From assembly GCA_014239555.1 (NCBI GenBank), contig JAAZYR010000007.1, positions 67,141-131,140 on the forward strand: a stretch of DNA of 64,000 nucleotides, read 5' to 3'. The notes under the pieces were generated by a model. That model was not told the origin of the DNA, made no database searches, and saw only the letters and a list, made by a program, of their open reading frames with translations. The DNA is from Acidimicrobiales bacterium (GTDB lineage: Bacteria > Actinomycetota > Acidimicrobiia > Acidimicrobiales > Poriferisodalaceae). How positions within the stretch are numbered: the first letter of the stretch is position 1; each line of letters begins with the position of its first letter. Of this stretch, positions 1-7,780 are shown one piece after another. A program made the translations under genes and the position numbers.

Positions 1-35
1 CAACCATCCCCGCAGCCTAGATCAGCCAGCATCGT

Positions 36-1178
36 TCACATATCGAGAGAATCTAGATGCCGTGAAATGAGAATCTTTTGGATCTCTGACGTGCCTTCAT
101 AAATTTGATACACACGCACATCTCGATAGATCTTTTCGACTAGATGATCCTCTAAGAAACCCGCCCCACCATGAATCTGAATCGCCCGTGAGGCAACGCG
201 CTCAGCCATTTCCGAAGCGAATAACTTCGCCATTGAAGCAGCTGAAATCGAGTCCAAACCTGCGTCGTACAGCGTCGCGGCGTGCAAGTACATCTGACGA
301 CCAACTTCGACTTCCGTTGCCATCTCGGCAAGTTGAAAGGCGACAGCCTGATGCTCGATTATCGGCTTACCAAATGTTGATCTCTCTTGTGCGTACTGTT
401 TAGAAAGGCGCAGAGCTTGCCGTGCCCCACCCACTGATTGTGCCGCGCAACCTATTCGTCCAAGAGACAAACCACCCAATGCAATGGACAAACCGCGACC
501 TTCGGGGCCTAATAGGTCAGTTGAAGGTACCCGCATTGATTCAAAGCGCACCTGGCAAGTGTCGTTTGTTCGATGACCGAGTTTTCGCTCTTTGGTTAGG
601 ACTTGGTAACCAGGATTGTCGGTGGGTGTTATGAACGTGCTGATGGCTGACTTTTCCCCGCTTGGATCAGTTCTAGCGACGATCATTGCAACATCTGAAG
701 TTGATCCGGCGGTGATGAACGCCTTGTGGCCGTCAAGTACAAACTCGTCGCCATCACGCACTGCTCGGGTCGTGATAGAAGACGCATCAGAACCGGTATG
801 AGGTTCAGTGAGATGAATAGAACCGAGCCATTCGGCTGTGCACAGCCGAGGGAGAAAGCGATTTCGCTGGTCTGGTGTCCCGTACTTTTCAATGGCAAGC
901 GCGACGGGGGAGTTGTTGGCCGCCATGATGTTGCTGATACCGCCGTCGACAGCGGCGATTTCCTCAATCGAAAGTACATACGATACGAAATCCAGCCCCG
1001 ACCCACCGTACTTAGGGTCAATGGTCATTCCCATTAGCCCAATCTTCGCCATCTGTTGATACAACTCACGAGGGGGGCCGCCTGACGCTTCCCATTCGCG
1101 AACGTAAGGGGCGATCTTGGAAACGGCAAATTCGCGAGCGATTTGACGAATCTGCTCCTGTTCAGATGTCAAGATCAT
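36..1178 (-). CDS. Acyl-CoA dehydrogenase
   Basis: A complete 380-residue flavoprotein of the acyl-CoA dehydrogenase family, which makes the alpha,beta double bond in an acyl-CoA and passes electrons to ETF. The FAD/substrate-loop motif LTEPHTGSDAS lies near residue 120, and the C-terminal IYEGTSEIQ supplies the usual catalytic glutamate near residue 364. The arginine/glycine-rich FAD contact IQIHGGAGF is intact. Length is typical of the short-chain or branched-chain group, and acyl specificity cannot be read from sequence. The gene is divergent from the lumazine synthase gene, with only 30 bases between the two chosen starts. Confidence 0.93.
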   Translation of the reverse strand: MILTSEQEQIRQIAREFAVSKIAPYVREWEASGGPPRELYQQMAKIGLMGMTIDPKYGGSGLDFVSYVLSIEEIAAVDGGISNIMAANNSPVALAIEKYGTPDQRNRFLPRLCTAEWLGSIHLTEPHTGSDASSITTRAVRDGDEFVLDGHKAFITAGSTSDVAMIVARTDPSGEKSAISTFITPTDNPGYQVLTKERKLGHRTNDTCQVRFESMRVPSTDLLGPEGRGLSIALGGLSLGRIGCAAQSVGGARQALRLSKQYAQERSTFGKPIIEHQAVAFQLAEMATEVEVGRQMYLHAATLYDAGLDSISAASMAKLFASEMAERVASRAIQIHGGAGFLEDHLVEKIYRDVRVYQIYEGTSEIQKILISRHLDSLDM

Positions 1179-1208
1179 GCGAAGACGTTAGATGGTCGAT
1201 AGCAACCG

Positions 1209-1715
1209 ATGTCGCCCTTCGCTACCGTCTTACCCATGGCTAGTGGTGATGAACGTCCTGTTGCCCCAACAGCACTTAGCGGCGAGGGGCTCCGGATAGG
1301 GATAATTCGTGCGTCGTGGAATTTAACGATCGTGGATCGCTTAGTAGCGGGAGTTGAACGAGCCCTATCCGATTTTGACGTGGACATCATGGAACCAGTT
1401 TCGGTTCCTGGGTGTTTTGAAATTCCTTTGGCATGTCGGACACTTGCTCTTTCGGGCAAGTTCGACGCCCTGATCGCGACTGGCGCAGTAATACGGGGTG
1501 AAACCACGCACTACGAGATTGTTTCTAACGCAGCAGCGAACGGCATCCAGGCCGTGCAGTTGGAGACGGGGGTACCTATTGCCTTTGGTGTCCTCAGTGT
1601 CGAATCGCAAGAACAGGCACTGGCGCGTTCTCAGGGCGCCGACGGCCACAACGTCGGAGCGGAAGCAGCACGCGTAGCCGTTGAGATGGCGCAACTAACC
1701 GCAAATTGGCGGTGA
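1209..1715 (+). CDS. ribH: 6,7-dimethyl-8-ribityllumazine synthase
   Basis: Catalyses the penultimate step of riboflavin synthesis, condensing the ribityl-diaminouracil with dihydroxybutanone phosphate. Family motifs are clear: RASWN near residue 34, the VPGCFEIP turn, GAVIRGETTHYE with the catalytic His, and GVLSVES followed by QAL. At 168 residues it is near family length. An alternative ATG at 1239 would remove a non-conserved ten-residue extension and leave more promoter space; neither start has a good ribosome site. No other rib gene is nearby, so it stands alone here. Confidence 0.93.
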   Translation: MSPFATVLPMASGDERPVAPTALSGEGLRIGIIRASWNLTIVDRLVAGVERALSDFDVDIMEPVSVPGCFEIPLACRTLALSGKFDALIATGAVIRGETTHYEIVSNAAANGIQAVQLETGVPIAFGVLSVESQEQALARSQGADGHNVGAEAARVAVEMAQLTANWR

Positions 1716-1814
1716 GCGTGACGAAGCGATCTGTTTTGGGAACAGAACTGGGTTTGCCAAGTCGCTGCGGGGGAGTCTCTGAGAGTCAAGTAGCTAAGGG
1801 CTGATACGGTTTGA

Positions 1815-1828
1815 CCAGAACGTTCTGG
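1815..1828. promoter_or_regulatory. Perfect 14-bp palindrome, candidate operator
   Basis: CCAGAACGTTCTGG reads the same on both strands. It ends 23 bases before the amidohydrolase ATG in a 136-base intergenic stretch, a usual place for a repressor site. No regulator gene is adjacent, so the binding protein is unknown and the role is an inference from symmetry and position. Confidence 0.4.
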
Positions 1829-1851
1829 GCGAGCCGCTAGAAGGGGACTCT

Positions 1852-2994
1852 ATGCGCTATTTCTCGTGTGACTCACATGTAGTTGAAGCAGCTGAAATCT
1901 ATGACGGACTTACTGACAAGTTCGGTGATCGTGCGCCTTTCATAGAAAAGGACTACCGGGGGAAGCCCGGTACGTGGCTGGTTTTGCCGAATGATATGAG
2001 AGCGGTGCCTGTGGGGCGGCTAGGAATCGCGGGAGCTCGCCTGGATGACCCGGCCACGCACGAGCGAATCGCAATGGGTTACGACGGCTTTAATCCAGGG
2101 GTCATGAATCCGGCAGCACGGCTAGAGGAGCAGGCAACCGACGGCATCGTCGGGGAAGTTATGTATCCCAGTCTCAGTATGTTCACGTTCGCCGTAGCTG
2201 ACGATGAAGTACGTGACGTCGCCTTTCGACAACACAACGATTGGGTACTTGACTACTGCTCGGTAGATCGCAACCGGCTTATTGGCATTGGGTGCTTACC
2301 CTTGCCGGACATAGACCGGGCAATAGCTGAATTGGATCGTTCAGCTGAACATGGCGTCAGAGGGTTCGCAATCCCAACCCACGTGGACCCAAGTTTGCCC
2401 TACAGCGACCCCGCCTTCGATCCGTTCTGGGCCCGGGCTCAAGAATGTGGCGTCCCGCTAACGATGCACATTTTTACTGGCCAAACTCTCGATGGTGGCC
2501 TCCCGGAACATTGGGGCACACCTGGCGGGCATCTGAAGGGGTATACCCTTGCCCACACAACCGCTGTCAACACCATGATTGACCTCATCTGTGGTGGCGT
2601 AGTTGAGCGTTTTCCTGGATTAAAATTCGTTATTAGCGAGTATGAGACAGGGTGGGTGGCGCATACCTTGCAGCGACTCGATCATGCCGCGTACCGCACC
2701 CCCTGGGAAGTTTCTGACGAGTTGACCATGAAACCGTCGGAATATTTCGACCGGAATTTCTGGGTCACGTTTGAAGACGACAAAGAAGGGATAGCGACCC
2801 GGCACGCTATTGGTGTCAGCAACCTTCTCTGGGGCAACGACTACCCGCACCACGACTCTATTTGGCCTAATTCAAGACCGATTCTTGACGACATTCTTGA
2901 AGGGCTGCCTGAAGACGAGAAAGAAGCGTTGGTCTGGGGCAACGTGGTCGATCTGTACGAGATTGACCCAGGAACGCTGCCTGTCGCAGTGTGA
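1852..2994 (+). CDS. Amidohydrolase family protein (TIM-barrel metal hydrolase)
   Basis: A 380-residue member of the amidohydrolase-2 (ACMSD-like) group, metal-dependent TIM-barrel enzymes that hydrolyse or decarboxylate small carboxylates and ring-cleavage products. The N-terminus begins FSCDSHVVE, a D-x-H-type metal motif in which the second ligand of the common DxHxH is not a histidine. Later HIF, HTTAVN and the terminal NDYPHHDS (metal Asp/His strand) match the family. The start has an AGAAGGGGA ribosome site. Substrate is unknown; neighbouring hydrolases and oxidoreductases suggest catabolism. The stop is two bases from that of a convergent hydrolase gene. Confidence 0.85.
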   Translation: MRYFSCDSHVVEAAEIYDGLTDKFGDRAPFIEKDYRGKPGTWLVLPNDMRAVPVGRLGIAGARLDDPATHERIAMGYDGFNPGVMNPAARLEEQATDGIVGEVMYPSLSMFTFAVADDEVRDVAFRQHNDWVLDYCSVDRNRLIGIGCLPLPDIDRAIAELDRSAEHGVRGFAIPTHVDPSLPYSDPAFDPFWARAQECGVPLTMHIFTGQTLDGGLPEHWGTPGGHLKGYTLAHTTAVNTMIDLICGGVVERFPGLKFVISEYETGWVAHTLQRLDHAAYRTPWEVSDELTMKPSEYFDRNFWVTFEDDKEGIATRHAIGVSNLLWGNDYPHHDSIWPNSRPILDDILEGLPEDEKEALVWGNVVDLYEIDPGTLPVAV

Positions 2995-2996
2995 AA

Positions 2997-3833
2997 TTAG
3001 GCCAAAAGGTGAGTGAGAATGGCCTGACCGACACGCACTCCGTGTTCCATGGGGCCAAAGTGAGTTAAACCTTCCATCGGGACGAGCTTTCCGTCGCCGA
3101 GATTCGACGCAATAGGTTCAGCCATAGCCGGAGGTAACTCGTTCCCGGTGCCCACCAATTCACCGCGAGCCACCACCGTTGGGGTGCTAATCGAACTCAA
3201 GGTAGAGAAGTCGGTAGCGGTACCGGTGCCAAAAATTCGCGCTTCAGTATCGCCAGAACACGTAAGCGAAACTCCAGATGGGGTTTTACAGGTACCTAAA
3301 GTCGCGTATCCCCAAACAGCCGCGTCCTCGCATTCTGAATAAGGAGGTTTACCTCGGAGGCGTTCGACGAATGATTCAAGCGATGGAAATTGGTTCCTGC
3401 GCCGCCTCGCCGCAATAACGAGAGGGTGGTCTCCGTCGGGTCGTTCGTAACCCTCAGGGACCATTACTGGTTCGAACACCCACAACCGTCGAAAAGTTCC
3501 AGGGTTCTCAAGTTCTGAGCGAAGCAAAGTTGCTCCACCCAATGAATGGCCCACGGCATCTATGGGCCCTTGGGCGATGGTGGTGACTGCTTCCAAGACT
3601 TCGTTGACCAGATGCGACCGGTCGACGTCGAGTGGAGGTATTGCGACACGGGACGCGCCGTGCCCGCGAAAATCCAAGCCGAAACAACGGCGGTGCTCTT
3701 GAAGTACCGGTAGGACCGTGGTCCACATACCCGCATTGAGGCCGTTCCCGTGTGTCAACAAAACAGGTGGACCGTCGCCGCCAAAATCGTGAAGAACTCC
3801 ATGTTCGCCGTCAGAGCCGTTGAGAAGGTGCAT
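2997..3833 (-). CDS. Alpha/beta hydrolase
   Basis: A 278-residue alpha/beta-hydrolase-fold protein. It shows the oxyanion-loop LTHGNG near residue 27, the nucleophile elbow GHSLGG with the catalytic serine, and a late GLTHFGP histidine; the acid is probably the glutamate in ARGELVG. These are features of esterases, lactonases and C-C hydrolases, and the substrate cannot be told. The gene is convergent with the amidohydrolase (2 bases apart) and divergent from a second alpha/beta hydrolase whose start lies 17 bases away. Confidence 0.88.
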   Translation of the reverse strand: MHLLNGSDGEHGVLHDFGGDGPPVLLTHGNGLNAGMWTTVLPVLQEHRRCFGLDFRGHGASRVAIPPLDVDRSHLVNEVLEAVTTIAQGPIDAVGHSLGGATLLRSELENPGTFRRLWVFEPVMVPEGYERPDGDHPLVIAARRRRNQFPSLESFVERLRGKPPYSECEDAAVWGYATLGTCKTPSGVSLTCSGDTEARIFGTGTATDFSTLSSISTPTVVARGELVGTGNELPPAMAEPIASNLGDGKLVPMEGLTHFGPMEHGVRVGQAILTHLLA

Positions 3834-3850
3834 CGACGACGAGAATACCT

Positions 3851-4600
3851 ATGCGCGACAATGGCGTCATGGCCAGCTTCATATTTGACGAAACCGAAAT
3901 TCATTTTGATGAATACGGCAGTGGGTTCCCTGTCCTGTTAATCGCACCCGGTGGCATGCAATCCGCAGCATCGTTTTGGGAGTCGACACCATGGAACCCA
4001 ATTCCACAACTGAGCGAACAATTTCACGTAATTGCGATGGACCAACGAAATGCTGGCCGTTCTAGTGGCCCGATTACGGCGAATGACGGTTGGGATACCT
4101 ACACCCGGGACCAACTAGCGCTCCTTGACCACCTCGGCATCGAAAAATTCCACGCAGTTGGGATGTGTATTGGGGGCCCTTATGTCATGGGGCTGATCGA
4201 AGCCGCCCCTGAACGCGTCGCTGCTGGTGTTCTATTTCAAACCATTGGCCTCAGCCAGAACCGTGAAGTGTTTTATGACATGTTTGACGCCTGGGCGATG
4301 CCGTTAGCAAATACTCGCCGGGACATTGCTGCAGAGGTGTGGGCGCAGTTTCGCGGCAACATGTATGACTCGGACAAATTTTTGTTCAACCTCGACGAAA
4401 CCTTTGTGAAATCAGTCACAACACCGCTACTTGTGTTCGAAGGAAACGATCTTTACCACCCATCTGAAACGTCTATTGCAGTGGCTGAGTTGGCGCAGAA
4501 TGCAAACCTGGTGCGAGATTGGCAATCAGGGCCAGCCATGGCTTTGGCCGCGCAAATCTTTTATGACTTCCTGCTTAGCGAATCGGTCAAGCAAACTTAA
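3851..4600 (+). CDS. Alpha/beta hydrolase with cysteine at the nucleophile position
   Basis: A 249-residue alpha/beta-hydrolase-fold protein. The nucleophile elbow reads GMCIGG, so a cysteine takes the place of the usual serine, as in dienelactone-hydrolase-like enzymes. A downstream GNDLYHP would provide both acid and histidine close together. The oxyanion-loop APGGMQ and the Gx-type DQRNAGRS strand are intact. An alternative start at 3869 would drop six residues. The downstream SDR and luciferase-like genes on the same strand suggest one transcript. The reaction is unknown. Confidence 0.85.
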   Translation: MRDNGVMASFIFDETEIHFDEYGSGFPVLLIAPGGMQSAASFWESTPWNPIPQLSEQFHVIAMDQRNAGRSSGPITANDGWDTYTRDQLALLDHLGIEKFHAVGMCIGGPYVMGLIEAAPERVAAGVLFQTIGLSQNREVFYDMFDAWAMPLANTRRDIAAEVWAQFRGNMYDSDKFLFNLDETFVKSVTTPLLVFEGNDLYHPSETSIAVAELAQNANLVRDWQSGPAMALAAQIFYDFLLSESVKQT

Positions 4601-4619
4601 GACGCGGTAGCGTCCAAGA

Positions 4620-5408
4620 ATGAACGGTTTAGAAGGAAAAGTGGCGGTTGTTACCGGCGCGAGTCGAGGTATCGGTGAGTCGAGCGCACGAGCCTTAGAT
4701 GCGCTGGGGGCGCAGGTGGTTCTCACCGGTCGTACTGTCGCGGACTTGGAGCGCGTGGCCGGCGACCTGGGCAACAACCCGGTCGTTGTGCCGGCCGATT
4801 TAGCACAAGCGGGAGCAGGTACGGATCTAGCCAAAAGAATCCTTGAAGTGGTCCAAGGTGTCGACGTTTTGGTTAATAACGCTGGAATTCCGATGCGGAG
4901 ACTGCCCGAAAGCATCACCGAAGAGGAAATTGATCTGGTGTTCGCTGTCAACGTCCGTTCGTTACTCACTCTGTCTATCGGCCTTGCCGGGTCGATGAAA
5001 AGCCGTGGCGGAGGGTCGATTATCAACGTGAGTTCTGTGGCTGGCGTACGCGGCCCCGGTGCGCGGGTGGCTTACGCAGGTACCAAGGGAGCGGTTGACG
5101 CCATGACTCGCGCCCTTGCGTCGGACTGGGGCCCGGATGGAATAAGAGTTAACTCGATTGCTCCGGGTCTGATAGCCACAGCCATTTGGGAGGAAAGTAG
5201 GAACACCATCCCAGGGCTGATTGAAGACATGGAGGGCCAAATTGCGTTGAAACGATGGGGCTACGGCGACGATATCGCTGACGTCGTAGCATTTTTTGCT
5301 TCGGACAGTTCCAGATATGTAACGGGCGAAACGTTGGTCGTCGATGGCGGTTTGGCTCGCGTCTCCGCGTCTGCTGCGCCGCAAGTGTTACCGGAGTTAC
5401 TGGAATGA
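4620..5408 (+). CDS. SDR family oxidoreductase
   Basis: A 262-residue classical short-chain dehydrogenase/reductase. It has the nucleotide motif TGASRGIG at residues 12-19, the NNAG strand, a catalytic serine in VSSVAG and YAGTK for the Tyr-x-x-x-Lys pair. The C-terminal TGETLVVDGG is typical. It would oxidise an alcohol or reduce a ketone using NAD(P)H; the arginine after the glycine motif suggests NADP(H), though not firmly. Its stop overlaps the next start by four bases (ATGA), so the two are probably translationally coupled. Confidence 0.92.
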   Translation: MNGLEGKVAVVTGASRGIGESSARALDALGAQVVLTGRTVADLERVAGDLGNNPVVVPADLAQAGAGTDLAKRILEVVQGVDVLVNNAGIPMRRLPESITEEEIDLVFAVNVRSLLTLSIGLAGSMKSRGGGSIINVSSVAGVRGPGARVAYAGTKGAVDAMTRALASDWGPDGIRVNSIAPGLIATAIWEESRNTIPGLIEDMEGQIALKRWGYGDDIADVVAFFASDSSRYVTGETLVVDGGLARVSASAAPQVLPELLE

Positions 5409-6433
5409 CCGCAACGCTCGGTTATGCGTTATTCGATCAGCTTGAAAACGACGCATCGACATCATTCAGTGATTCTTATCAGAGTCACTTATCACTGGCG
5501 GAGCGAGCGGACGAAGCTGGTTTCACCCATTGGTTTAAGTCAGAACACCACCATGTACCACTAGACATTGCTCCGAGTATCAACGTTTTCCTGAGCGCAG
5601 TAATTCAGCGAACGACGCATATCCGGGTCGCTTCTTTGGTGCATTTGCTGCCGTTCTATGACCCCATGCGCCTATATGAGGAACTATGCATGCTCGACCA
5701 TTTGAGCAACGGGCGTCTCGAGATTGGTTTTGGCAAGGGGATAAGTCCGGCGGAACAGATGCTGTGGGGTGTTCCAAACGAAGAGGCAGCGGCCCAAACT
5801 GAGGAAATTTTGGATTATGTGCTGTCAGCAATGCGATGTGTTGCGGAGAGGGGCCTCGGCGGGCTGTTCAGCTACGACGGCAAATATTATTCGGCGACTG
5901 AACGGCCTTTGGAAATTGGCCCATACCAAGAACCTCATCCACCTCTGTGGCGGCCCGGAACGTTAAGTACTGCCGCCCAACTGGGCGTTAGTACAATTCT
6001 TCCCGGCCCGATCACCCTCATCGCGAAACAGGCAGACGCCTACCGCCAAGAAACAAGCGGTGGGGGAGCCGGAGGGCACACTCCGCTGCTTTCGACGTTA
6101 CGTAGGGTTGTGGTGGCCCCGACCGATGAAGAGGCGATTGCCATCGGGGAGCGGGCGTGGGGCCGTTTTGATAAAAATCTGACGAAGCTGATGCACAAAT
6201 ATGATTTGTGGCCTCCGTCTTTAGTTCCAAGTTTTCTAGGAGACGTTGAAAAGGCCTATGCAACTGAATCTCTTATTGTGGGATCCCCAAGCCGTGTTCG
6301 TGATTACTTTGACCGATTTCACGAGGAATCCGGAATTGAACATGTAACGATCAGCCCTGCCTGGGGGGATATCTCCGGACATGAGGCAATGCGCACGATG
6401 GAACTATTCGTAGAACACGTCGCGTCTGGTTAG
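5405..6433 (+). CDS. LLM-class flavin-dependent oxidoreductase (luciferase-like)
   Basis: A 342-residue bacterial-luciferase-like monooxygenase, an FMN-dependent TIM barrel. Family strands are visible: the FKSEHHH segment near residue 44, HLLPFYDPMRLYEE, then LEIGFGKG, and a mid-protein PPLWRPG. Such proteins hydroxylate or desulfonate organic substrates with reduced flavin supplied by a partner reductase. It overlaps the preceding SDR by four bases. At its 3' end it overlaps the convergent DddP-like gene by four bases, leaving no room for a terminator. Confidence 0.9.
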   Translation: MTATLGYALFDQLENDASTSFSDSYQSHLSLAERADEAGFTHWFKSEHHHVPLDIAPSINVFLSAVIQRTTHIRVASLVHLLPFYDPMRLYEELCMLDHLSNGRLEIGFGKGISPAEQMLWGVPNEEAAAQTEEILDYVLSAMRCVAERGLGGLFSYDGKYYSATERPLEIGPYQEPHPPLWRPGTLSTAAQLGVSTILPGPITLIAKQADAYRQETSGGGAGGHTPLLSTLRRVVVAPTDEEAIAIGERAWGRFDKNLTKLMHKYDLWPPSLVPSFLGDVEKAYATESLIVGSPSRVRDYFDRFHEESGIEHVTISPAWGDISGHEAMRTMELFVEHVASG

Positions 6434-7779
6434 CCCGATAGCTCCAGCGAGGAAAAATCGAGCCGTTCAGGACCATTCTCAGTAACAAGGGCCTGTATCT
6501 CGAGTTTTACACCCTCGCCTCCGTCTCGTCGGCCCACAAATGACTCAACTGTCAACACCATTCCTGCCTCGAGGGTCCCTTCGCAACCAAAGTCGGCCCA
6601 AGCGTCTGGCATCACGATGACCGGGAATTCATCGCATTGACCGACACCGTGAAAAAGACACGAATAATGCCTGTAGGAATCTGGATCCGGGAGCATCGCG
6701 TCGTACGTCAAATCTCGGAATGATCGACCTGGGGTGAGCAATGCGAAGTTGTGTTCGATCGCCTCAATGGCTATCGAATGAAGGTCCGATTGTTTTGTGT
6801 TCGGCTGGGCGTCGCCCACGATGAGTGTGCGCGAGATATCGCACATCATTCCGTAGGCACCAACTAAGTCAGTGTCGTAGGCGAGCAGATCGCCCTTTGC
6901 GATAGGTCGACTACTGGCTTCCTGCATCCATGGGTTAGTTCTAGGCCCCGATGTCAACAGTTGAGTTTCGATCCACTCACCGGCTCGTCGAATGTTTCCT
7001 GCGTGGAGCACCGACCAGACGTCGCGTTCAGTCATTCCCGGGCGTATGGCATCTCTCATATCTTTCATGCTCATTTCGCAGGCGTGTACGGCGCAACGCA
7101 TTGCTTTGACTTCCTCGGTTCCTTTGATGCGACGTGCTTCCTCCATCACCTCGTACCCAAACCCCACCTCAATTCCTAATTGAGCGAGGAGTTGGTGCCC
7201 TGGTCCGTGGAGCATGTCGACGGCGAGGCGAGAATTCCCTCTTTGGTGGTGCTTGACCACCGATGCGATTTCGTCCGCCCATCTGTTGGCAATTGCTTGA
7301 TACCTCGACCCACAAAAAAAATAGCTCACACCGACCGCCGGTCTTACCTCGTCAACAACATGACTGTGGCCATTCAAGAATTCAGTATTTGTGTAATCCC
7401 AAACAATTACATGTCCGTCAGTTGACACGTAGGCATATCTGGCGCCGTTGTGCATCACCCACAACTGCATGTTGGTGGTATCGGTGGCATATCTCACATT
7501 GAGCGGATCAAATAAAAGGATCCCTCCATAGTCGAACTTTTTGAGCTGTTAGACGACCCTGTCGAGACGGTACTGACGCATCGCTGGCAAGTCGGGTAGC
7601 GCTAACCCCGCCGCTGACCATTCCGAGATGCACGGCTCACCTGGACCGATGTTGAGATGGTGGCCTTCGTTTGCTGCGGCCTTGAATTCTTGTGACCCAT
7701 CTCCTACACGCTGAATCGTTTGTGACGCGGCGTGTCGTGACAGGGCACCTCGCATCCGCTCGGCCTTTGTTTCTGACAC
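6430..7779 (-). pseudogene. dddP: DddP-like DMSP lyase (M24 fold), split by an in-frame TAA
   Basis: One reading frame of 449 codons interrupted by a single TAA at 7549-7551. The first part (GTG at 7779, behind an AGGAG ribosome site) encodes 76 residues including EWSAAGLALPDL. After the stop, the same frame continues QLKKFDYGGILLFDPLNVRY and on to the normal end. The gap contains no ATG, GTG or TTG until GTG at 7497, which would remove the conserved start of the domain. Putative metal ligands in full-length numbering are Asp302, Asp304, Asp314, His377, Glu412 and Glu427. Their spacing closely matches the iron ligands I recall for DddP (295, 297, 307, 371, 406, 421). GEWIE and RLAVD, also conserved in DddP, are present. 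DddP cleaves DMSP to dimethyl sulfide and acrylate. A more general M24 peptidase or creatinase role is possible. The gene may be a recent pseudogene, a readthrough gene or carry a base-call error. Confidence 0.75.
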
Positions 7780-7780
7780 T

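Noticed and set aside
7549-7551. Selenocysteine or pyrrolysine as explanation for the dddP-like stop
   Set aside because: The codon is TAA, which is not used for either amino acid.
7549-7779. A separate 76-residue gene
   Set aside because: Its end runs straight, in frame, into the DddP-like domain, and its sequence (GLALPDL, then RQYRLDRVV) fits the family's N-terminus.
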